DNA from: Isohypsibius dastychi
Lineage: Eukaryota; Tardigrada; Eutardigrada; Parachela; Isohypsibiidae
Assembly: GCA_034696485.1 (NCBI GenBank)
Contig: JAQIWT010000711.1
Coordinates: 1 to 15,926, forward strand
Direction: 5' to 3'
Length of the DNA: 15,926 nt
The position numbers and the translations under genes were made by a program. Numbering within the stretch: the first letter of the stretch is position 1; every line of letters starts with the position of its first letter. Of the stretch, positions 9,005-15,926 are shown piece by piece. Under the pieces are notes generated by a model. That model was not told where the DNA came from and made no database searches. It was given only the letters and a program-made list of their open reading frames with translations.

Positions 9005-9218
9005 TGACTAATGTTGATAACACGAAGAACAATAGCCGGACTATAGTATAATCGTCATAGACTCAGTGCAACTTCAGACTTCAGTAACTCTTTACTGATG
9101 TCGCATTAGACTACTAGGTCCAGTCCAGAATTAACTTCTTTGACTAGCAAACGGAAGCGGTTCTCAAAATGGATGTCAAATGGCAATTCACTCATGAACT
9201 TGGAGCTCGAATGCTGGG

Positions 9219-12200
9219 TTAGCAATGATCTTCGTCAACACCGCTTGGGCAGTCTTTCACTCCTGTTAAGTAGATGAATTGGTTCTGGGCAATCTAACTG
9301 GGTTTTCTACAAAACCTACGGTTGCAGAATGAAGAGGTCTTAATGCACATGGAGTGGTCGTTAGGACAAACGTCCTCATCGTATGTACAGTTGATGACTG
9401 AAACTCGCAGACGCTGTGGAGGGTGGCTAGGTACTAGCAGGATGGCTACATGACCATACCTTGAACAGTGATTTCGAATCCAGGACCGTTAATGCTATCA
9501 TCGGTGTGTAATCGAGCGATCTGCAACAGTCGATAGGATCTTTGAAAAAACGGAGGTGTAAAATGCCGGAAGGGCCATGATGTCCGTGGTAGGAATAATG
9601 AGCTAAACTGGCGGGGTAGGGGGGTCATTTGATGCTCACCACTTGATTGTTGATACTCCGCACATTTTGTGGACCGGTTTTACTAGTGAAGTTTTTTGCA
9701 TTTGCTGTACCAACATCCAGTCGATGAAAAGCGAGATAATCATGACCAGATTCGATCGAAAACGCCTTGTTGTCGAACTGAAATGAAGAGAGTGGTAACT
9801 GGTAATAAGTAAGTTCAATTGCAAGGGTTTCAGTACTTTGAGGAATTTTCCTTGTGGTGCGGTGAACGTGTAAGCACAATCAAGCTGATCCGAGTAGTCC
9901 TCTGGAAAGTTGGGCGATGTGAAGTTCAGCGCAACCCCTTCAGACACGTGGAATTCTGTCTGTCCACAACCTTCAAAAAATCAATTGGATTTGCAGCAGT
10001 TTAGTCTCCCAATCCGAGGAACTCACGGGGATCCTTAGTTGGCGCTGGTGGTGTGTAAGCCTCAACAGTTAGATTGAAACCTTTCGAAGTGAAATTGCCA
10101 TCCGAAACAAAGTGAATGGCCTAAATTCCCCAACCAAATTGAGTAGGCTTCACGCAGTGCTAGAAGAGTGCCCGAAGCTGTAAACTTTGTTTACCGTTGA
10201 ATTAGCCGCAAGAATCAGGTTCTTTGGCCCATTTCGTCCGCAATATCTAGCGGAAAACGGCGGACTGTCTTTGTTCTGAATTTCGAGATAGTCATATCGG
10301 CAATCCAACGAGGCCTCCGTTGAGAAATCGACGGCGTCAATCTGGAAACTAGTTACTCGAATACACTGTTATATCACTCTGTCCTGCCGATAAATTGGAG
10401 CTGAAATGTTTCGATTTTGTAAATTCAAGACCGCAGCCCTGTCTGTTTACCAGTCGGGCCCGCAGGCTTGATTGACTGAATCAAAACTCTCTACCTCCAA
10501 TTTATTGGCAGGATAGAGTACAGTGTGCGATCTAGATACCCTCAGTAACGAACCACTCCGTGCACTTATGGGCCATGTCTCCAATGCATGATTGCGGTAG
10601 TTTCCAGGATAGTTTCCGGACTGCAGATTGATGACAGTTCCCGGTGTGACATTTTGGGAGTCCACTGCAGCTCACATGAATAATGTTGAAGGCCACGTAG
10701 TTAAATATGCCTTTTGGAGCAGACAATAAACTTACTGGCGTCCACTTTGAACCTAAAACCCATTCTTGGGGATGATGCCGATGATCTGAATCTAATGGTC
10801 TAGAAGAGCAAGGAATTATTTCAGGTCCGGAAATGTGCACCATCGAAACATGCAATGCAGCGTACGATGTTGGAACTGAGCAACAAAATCGGCATGGCGA
10901 AATCTTTTGAGCAATATGGACCATAAGTATGGCCTCGGGTGACATCTTGAATTTGCACGAAATCGTATCCGCAGTTTGGGTAAATGTCAGATGAGCCGTC
11001 CGATATGACCTATGGAGAACACGCCTCAATCTGACAGCTGACGTTAAATAGAAGGCGTAACATTGAATGACTCCATGAATATTGTATTCAATAGATTTAC
11101 TTGAGAAGAGAGCCTCCTCAAAATGGTTGTTTGAATTGTGCTGACAAGCGCATCCTCCAAAGATGCTCCATGTCCATTCACAATTCGTTTACACCTCGAA
11201 TTAAATCTTCGAGCCGCGACGAATTCTAAAAGCCCTTAGGCTCGGCTGAGAATCAGGCTTTTTGTGATCTATACAGACTGTATCACAAACGTGGTTGCCC
11301 GAAACCAGTTCTTTATCGGGATTTTCCTCAGTTATCGTCGCTGATTCATGGGCGGAATTGCGAAGAGTTAGCTCTGTGATTGCAGTTTGATTCGATTCGA
11401 TTCGAAAAGACATGAGGACTGAGCCACACTTAGATCAACCAAACCACTGACCCCCTTCGAAACCCTTTTGCCCGCTTCATTTGCAAATCTATCTCAAAAA
11501 ACACCGTTTTGCTTCGCTGAGCAAAGCGCATCGATTTGTTCCATTTCCGCTTTGCTAATTTCAAACGAACCGAAGTGTACCCCTTGGGTAAAACTTTTCA
11601 GCTCCACCGCTACTTGTGACTGAATTTGATAGAAGTGGGGGTAGAGTCGGAGAGTAAATATCATATTAGCAGGCGTGCGAACGAGACGTTTTCGTAGCCT
11701 ACATTACATTTTAGATTACTTTTTGAAGAATTTGTCAAACAAAAGTTGGCTTCGTCTCTCCACGTGCGTTCTATGTAGACTTCAGGTTTACATGACAATA
11801 TCACAAAAACCAAAACAAACGAAGGACTCGGAGGTCCCTGGGCTATCACATCTCACAAATCGAGTGTTTATGACTCCATTTCAGAAAAATGGGATGATAA
11901 AGTCTAAGGTTGCAAGTTACAGTCGAGATGCTTGGCAGAAAGTGGCATTTTTACGTTGCACTGCCCCAGAAAGCCTTGTTGTGGAATAAGCGAGTGACGT
12001 GAGCAAGTTTATGCTCAAACTGATCAGAAAAATACGGGAAAAAAACTGAGTCTGAATGTAAATCTTGAAACGGTTTGGGTTGACGAGAATTTCGTCCAAG
12101 AACCTCAACATTCCGGAGGGGAAGGGCTTGCAGCAAATGTAAGCTTGTGCACCAATCATGGAAGTCGACAAAAAAGGTCAAAATTTGTAAGCTTAAAATC

Positions 12201-12593
12201 AACTTACATTTTACATTACATGAAATCTGCTTGAGCGGGAATCCGCCAGCCAATCAGAATTCAAATGTAATCTAAAATGTGATGTAAGGAACGAAAACGT
12301 CTCGTTCGCAGGCTTGCTATTGCATTGCTTCACCCGGACAACATCCGTTGAATTGCTGGTTATCCTCCACGTATTGTCATAAATGGTCGAGGGATAGTTT
12401 CGAGGATAGTTTGGCGACTGAATAATAGTAGTGTTGCTTGAGAGCACGACGTGAACAACTGCAAAATGATGCGTTGAAAATAAACGGGCATTTCTAGAAT
12501 CCAACATCATCATTTTGAAAAATGGATATTACCTGCTGTTTGACCACTAACATTGGCCACGACGAAAAGTGCAATGATTACAAGAGAATTCAT
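9219..12593 (-). CDS. secreted CUB/LDLa multidomain protein (one frameshift, element in intron)
   Basis: ATG 12593 opens a signal peptide (MNSLVIIALFVVANVSGQTA; exon 12593-12533). Exons that join in phase are 12458-12334 and 11619-11505 (CUB 1: SPNYPRNYPS, FGSFEI), then 11418 onward (LMSFRIES). An uncertain stretch lies at about 11200-11010. Then come 11009-10866 and 10799-10736 (CUB 2 second half: YDFVQIQD, YGPYC, GFRFKVDA); 10664-10451, 10400-10195 and 10120-10027 (CUB 3: SGNYPGNY, CRYDYLEI, RYCG, GFNLTVEAY); 9970-9837, 9777-9640 and 9520-9460 (CUB 4: SPNFPEDYSDQLDC, HDYLAF, GPGFEITV). Exons 9397-9320 and 9262-9219 form an LDL-receptor class A module (CPNDHSMCI...DCPSGVDEDHC) ending at TAA. 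Extra T makes TAG at 10351-10349 inside CUB 3, breaking an otherwise continuous frame. CUB/LDLa proteins are extracellular binding proteins; in worms LEV-10 has a comparable mix, but I cannot assign orthology. Confidence 0.82.
11669..12317. mobile_element. 649-base TIR element with TA target duplication
   Basis: The left end GCAGGCGTGCGAACGAGACG and the right end read on the minus strand, GCAAGCCTGCGAACGAGACG, start terminal inverted repeats of about 52 bases with only a handful of mismatches; both continue to ACATTTTAGATTAC. The dinucleotide TA flanks each end (11667-11668 and 12318-12319), as expected for Tc1/mariner-type insertion. There is no transposase-sized frame, so it is a non-autonomous MITE-like element. 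It sits within the CUB gene. Removing it and one TA (651 bases) leaves a 63-base intron between exons ending 12334 and starting 11619. Confidence 0.85.
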
Positions 12594-13564
12594 TTCGCAC
12601 GAGGGAAAACCTTGCAACCTTAATCCGTGGTCCGAGTTTTCTCGTGCACCGACTCAACTTGTCTCGCAGAACAGTGAATCAATCAGATGCAGCTAGGATC
12701 TATTTAACGGAGAAATGTTCTAAATTCGAAAATCAACAATCCGGTGATACGGCAACTGATATTTCCCATTGTCACTCTGAGCCAAGAAGCCGAATCGCTG
12801 CAACAACAATTCTTTGTTAGACAGACGAACTCACTTGAATTATCAGTTTTTAGACAATGTATTGTAACGAGCGTTGGTACGAGCTCGGCGTTATTTTTGG
12901 TTGCAGAGCATCAACCAAACATTTTGACGACATATTCTTCGAGGAAACAGTTCTGAGATAAGTTCACCGAAGGCGACATCGGAGTTCTTATTGATCACCC
13001 TCGCAACTGATAAAGCTATTGTTGTTGAGTACGTGTGCCGACTGATTTCTAAGAATCGACGAGAAGACAATTGATTGACCTTTAACGAATTTAGTAGCGG
13101 AATATAACGCGTATATATCCAGGAAGACCCAGGTTTTGAAGAAGTATGGACATGATGATCGGACTGTGATTGTTCCCCCAAAATTCGGAGGAGAGGGTTT
13201 GGGGAGTTTGGATATGTTTTTCTTGTTCAGTGTCTTCTGTGTATTTATACACCTCTTTTTATTTTGTTCTCTGGATTCATAGCGAAGAATCCAGTGGTTT
13301 CGGAACATTGCAATTTTTATGAGGGTGCAAAAGCCTACTCCACACTGTTGTTTTGCGCTGCTGGGTTGCCACTCGAAAATCTGTTCTCAAAATCATAAAA
13401 CTTTGATTTGCTCTATAGAATTGATCTTTGTTGAGCTGATTTATTGTTTCACGTTTCTCTCAAAATTGATCTTTTGAAAACCGAACATGTCTGTAGTTTC
13501 AGTAGCATGTAAAATTCTGATGATCGAAACTTCCGATCATCGATAATCGGATGGACGGAAGCTA
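12594..13564. other. upstream region of the CUB gene, no supported gene
   Basis: The first 130 bases upstream of the CUB-gene ATG include a TTAAATAG stretch at about 12700 that could serve as a TATA-like element. Further on, TATAAATA lies on the minus strand near 13237-13247 inside the palindrome TGTATAAATACA. Overlapping minus-strand frames at about 12890-13308 do not resemble a known family. Confidence 0.4.
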
Positions 13565-13780
13565 GGATGGTCGGATCGCCGTATGGTCGAATGGTCGAAT
13601 GGCCGGATGGTCGGATGGCCGGATGGCCGGATGGTCAAATGGCTGGATGGCCGAATGGTCGAATGGTCGAATGGCCGGATGGTCGGATGGCCGGATGGCC
13701 GGATGGTCGGATGGCCGGATGGCCGGATGGCCGGATGGTCGAATGGCCGAATGGTCGAATGGCCGGATGGTCGGATGGCT
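13565..13780. repeat. 27-unit octamer tandem repeat
   Basis: Twenty-seven consecutive 8-base units of the form GRATGGYC fill this interval without a break in phase; the few exceptions are GGATCGCC, GTATGGTC, AAATGGCT and a terminal GGATGGCT. Units vary at two main sites (G/A at position 2, T/C at position 7). A six-unit pattern recurs identically at units 4-9 and 13-18, which indicates higher-order duplication of 72 bases. Because 8 is not divisible by 3, each frame codes a period-8 peptide such as WPDGRMVE. These open frames come from the repeat and are not evidence of a gene. Confidence 0.97.
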
Positions 13781-13856
13781 ACCAAAGATCGCATGAGGGT
13801 ATATTTCTATGTTAATCAAAATGTGGTGTCGCAACTGTGGACCTTTACCCTGTTAG

Positions 13857-13934
13857 TATATGACCACATTCGGGACACTGGGTGCACCATTCAACTATAT
13901 GACCACATCCGGGACACTGGGTGCACCATTCAAC
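13857..13934. repeat. 39-base direct tandem duplication
   Basis: Two adjacent 39-base copies (13857-13895 and 13896-13934), beginning TATATGACCACAT and ending CACCATTCAAC, differ at one base (T/C). The unit is a multiple of three, so a frame through it repeats 13 residues, but no gene is supported. The near identity implies a recent event. Confidence 0.95.
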
Positions 13935-15509
13935 TAATCATTCCGATGTTCCTGTTTCAATTCTATTTGTTCGTGATACTGTATGTTGTCGAATGTGTGC
14001 CGCTCTGACTTTCATTTCAGTCTTCCGTTCCTGGTAAATTTTATGTCTCGAAACACTAGATTTAGGTATTTAGGTAGCCAAAATCCACTGGTTCACCGGT
14101 GATTCCGGAGTTCCGCCACAAGGTGATGTTGCAGCGATAGCAAAAGCGTCAGAATCACCGGACTATGCTGTAATACACACATTTTAATTCGTGGGAAACT
14201 CACTGACTGAATTCCCTTCCTCTTTTCAAACATTTGAGCTTTTGGAATATGACATATGAGCCATCGTACGCTCAAGAGTTTCCACGCCACCTACGGACAA
14301 CTCTTCCAATGGGAGGTTGATTACATCAAAGACCCCTTCTATCCACTCCTGCGTCAAAGAAGCGACAACGTTTGGCCCACGAACTACTGTTTTACAAGCT
14401 CAGCTTGCGTAATTCTTGTTTCGAACACCACATCGACCGCAACGCTGACTTCGGCGGTTTTTCGCCTCAATCGGCAGTTCACAGATCTCTGGATATTTGG
14501 CTGGCGTACGCTGGCTCCAAAATTAAGTTAACATCCCCCCGTAGACTCACATGCTATTTTATTCGAGGGGTGTTTACCTTATTTTGGCGGAGACGTAGTC
14601 GCTATCGCTCTTCATTGTGAGAATACTTGGCCGGACCTTTGTTCTAGGATTAAACTTCCTAAACAGTGTGCCTTATTTTTCACCACGTCCCGCCTAGAAT
14701 TTGAATGACGCAATCCAGAAAACCTCTAAGGAACGCCAAAACCGATTTTAGTATAACAGCTACCAGGGGCATTTTCCGGAGGCTTTTTAACACTGACCTC
14801 CAGTGTGACCGCTGTATACATATATTTTCTTGGAGACTGGTAAACAGCGGTAAAAGCCTTTAGGCTTGATCTCGAGCTTACTTTTGCGAATACTTCACTC
14901 AAAAATAATAGCTATAGCTCTAACGATCGGGCGTAAAATTTGATTAGAATGCTCCCAAGGAAATTTTGCAATGTCAACCCTGGAATTGTTTATTGAATAA
15001 AAACTCAAGGTCACCAGCAAAAAACAGCTGATTTTTCCGCCAAGTAACATTTTTTAATTACTCATGCAATCTGAATGTAATAGTATGTAATGAATAGACC
15101 CAAAATCTAATTAAAGTTGATGGTTTTTTAGAATGATTCGGTGAGAAAACTGAATTTTCAGATCAAGTAAACGAAGTATCAATTTAGAGATCAAATGAAA
15201 GTCAGTATATTCAAGGCCAAAGTTTTAATATCAACTAGCAACCCATCAGCGGCCATTCTTATTTTGGTAATGACCTTTCCACCATGATGAAAATTATTAA
15301 AATACAAAGCCTCCGGTTAACGTGAGTAGAACGAGCGGGTTGCAAAGCAATTTTTCTCTAACATTGCCTTTACCATTATTCGTTTCTGCGTTTGCGATGA
15401 AGACTCATTCAAAATGATCTGAAAAAGAAACCACGACAAGCAGAATCTCCAATATTAATCGTTTTTCAGGGATAAAATGACAAGGTGCGTTTGACGGAGT
15501 ACATCGCAC
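13935..15509. other. intergenic, no supported gene
   Basis: Overlapping plus-strand frames at 14256-14531 and 14372-14620 use different frames and resemble no family I know; they could be relics of a repeat. A group of small inverted repeats lies at 14790-14867. The remainder, to the protease stop at 15510, is AT-rich with nothing seen. Confidence 0.45.
14790..14867. repeat. three consecutive inverted repeats
   Basis: Read in order: ACACTG-acctc-CAGTGT at 14790-14806; ACCGCTGTATAC at 14808-14819 pairing with GTAAACAGCGGT at 14840-14851 (11 of 12 positions); AAGCCT-TT-AGGCTT at 14854-14867. Three adjoining stems in under 80 bases suggest a structured transcript or a piece of an inverted-repeat element. 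No function is known. Confidence 0.6.
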
Positions 15510-15926
15510 CTAGTAGTCTCGAATGTTGTCATTGATCCATGTTAGGAACCGACTGATCCTGGTGTAAATTGTCGATTTCCCAAGTTCGCATCTATAATGA
15601 AGATCCAATCAACAGTCTCATCCATCGTCAAATTGTTCGTTTTTGTTCAGTTAAATTACCCAGCAGCACCGTAGCTAGTCGCACCCACAATGACGAATCG
15701 TCCCCTCTGCTTTTGTAGGAGTGGCCCACCAGAATCACCCTTCGAGGGACAAATCAAACGCAACGAGCACACTTAGAAAACAAAGTCGTAAATCTTACTC
15801 GACATGTGCTTTGACGGCTGTTGTTCACGCAAATCTGGTTCTCCTCGTTTATGATAGGGCCAAATATGTTCAAGCATTCCGAACTAGGCTGCGCAGTCAG
15901 TTTGGCTTTCATCAAAGTGGTGGCTT
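15510..15926 (-). CDS. trypsin-family serine protease, C-terminal part
   Basis: The last three exons of a chymotrypsin-fold (S1) protease lie here; the rest is beyond the right edge. Exon 15926-15799 encodes AKLTAQPSSEC...ENQICVNN...STCR. After a 59-base intron (CGA|GTAAGA ... CTCGAAG|GGT), exon 15739-15660 begins with the catalytic-serine motif GDSGGPL and runs through VIVGATSYGAAG. After GG|GTAATT ... TTCATTATAG, exon 15591-15510 gives C...IYTRISRFLTWINDNI and TAG, the usual C-terminal helix. All phases agree and no break is seen. In CRGDSGGP numbering, the S1-pocket residue 189 is Ser rather than the trypsin Asp, with Gly at 216 and Thr at about 226, so chymotrypsin-like rather than Arg/Lys preference is inferred. 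His and Asp of the triad are outside the window. It is likely secreted. Confidence 0.9.

Noticed and set aside
11917-12253. Frames inside the TIR element as a possible transposase
   Set aside because: They are about 100 codons or shorter and overlap one another. I see no DDE or helix-turn-helix pattern.
12211-12334. Continuation of the CUB 1 coding frame into the mobile element
   Set aside because: The frame runs into the element by chance. A GTGAAG donor at 12333 with an AAATTCAG acceptor before 11619 gives matching phases and places the element in an intron.
12988-13308. Minus-strand frame containing YSATK, reminiscent of short-chain dehydrogenases
   Set aside because: Only the short YxxxK pattern fits. 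The preceding Rossmann motifs and surrounding conserved residues are absent.
13567-14008. Several long open frames on both strands through the octamer array, one extending to 14008
   Set aside because: They are created by a repeat unit that contains no stop codon in most frames. No start context, splice signals or non-repeat homology support a gene.
14256-14620. Two overlapping plus-strand frames as possible retrotransposon remnants
   Set aside because: They look vaguely reverse-transcriptase-like, but no YxDD or other diagnostic motif is present, so I do not call an element.
1-15926. tRNA, rRNA or CRISPR arrays
   Set aside because: I saw no cloverleaf with a recognisable T-loop or A/B boxes, no rRNA-like sequence, and no regularly spaced repeat-spacer structure; the only arrays are simple tandem repeats.

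Overview
The window looks like gene-dense nematode DNA, most probably Caenorhabditis or a close relative. Several genes on the minus strand share short introns of about 50-120 bases with TTTCAG-like acceptors. The families seen (tandem BTB/POZ genes, a receptor guanylate cyclase, a signal-peptide/CUB/LDLa protein, a trypsin-like protease) are ones that are abundant in such worms. The genus is an inference. Nearly all convincing coding sequence is on the minus strand, and most genes carry at least one break.

Layout: 1-4100 is a tandem duplication of a two-exon BTB/POZ gene with its upstream flank. Copy 2 (2665-3852) is intact at 375 codons. Copy 1 (407-2102) has a frameshift and exon sequence that is readable only if spliced out. 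A third flank at the left edge suggests another copy outside the window. At 4261-5198 lies most of AAR2, a U5 snRNP assembly factor, without its N-terminal exon and with a one-base frameshift. Directly upstream, 5411-7387 holds decayed exons of a receptor guanylate cyclase (kinase-homology C-lobe, coiled-coil linker, start of the cyclase domain). A third, 5'-truncated BTB piece lies at 8150-8570, followed by an unrecognised plus-strand ORF at 8650-9004.

9219-12593 is a multi-exon minus-strand gene for a secreted protein: signal peptide, about four CUB modules and a C-terminal LDL-receptor class A module. It carries a one-base insertion that makes a stop. It also holds a 649-base element with about 52-base terminal inverted repeats and TA target duplications, best placed inside an intron. 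The intergenic stretch 12594-15509 contains a 27-unit octamer tandem repeat, a perfect-but-one 39-base duplication and a run of small inverted repeats. The right edge (15510-15926) carries the last three exons of a trypsin-family protease with the GDSGGP motif and Ser at the S1-pocket position.

The genes do not form an evident pathway. The theme is duplication, truncation and insertion. Some single-base breaks could be sequence errors rather than biology. I see no convincing evidence of an entirely new molecular system. The best leads are the TA-flanked element, the exon-to-intron change in BTB copy 1, the octamer array and the unrecognised ORF.
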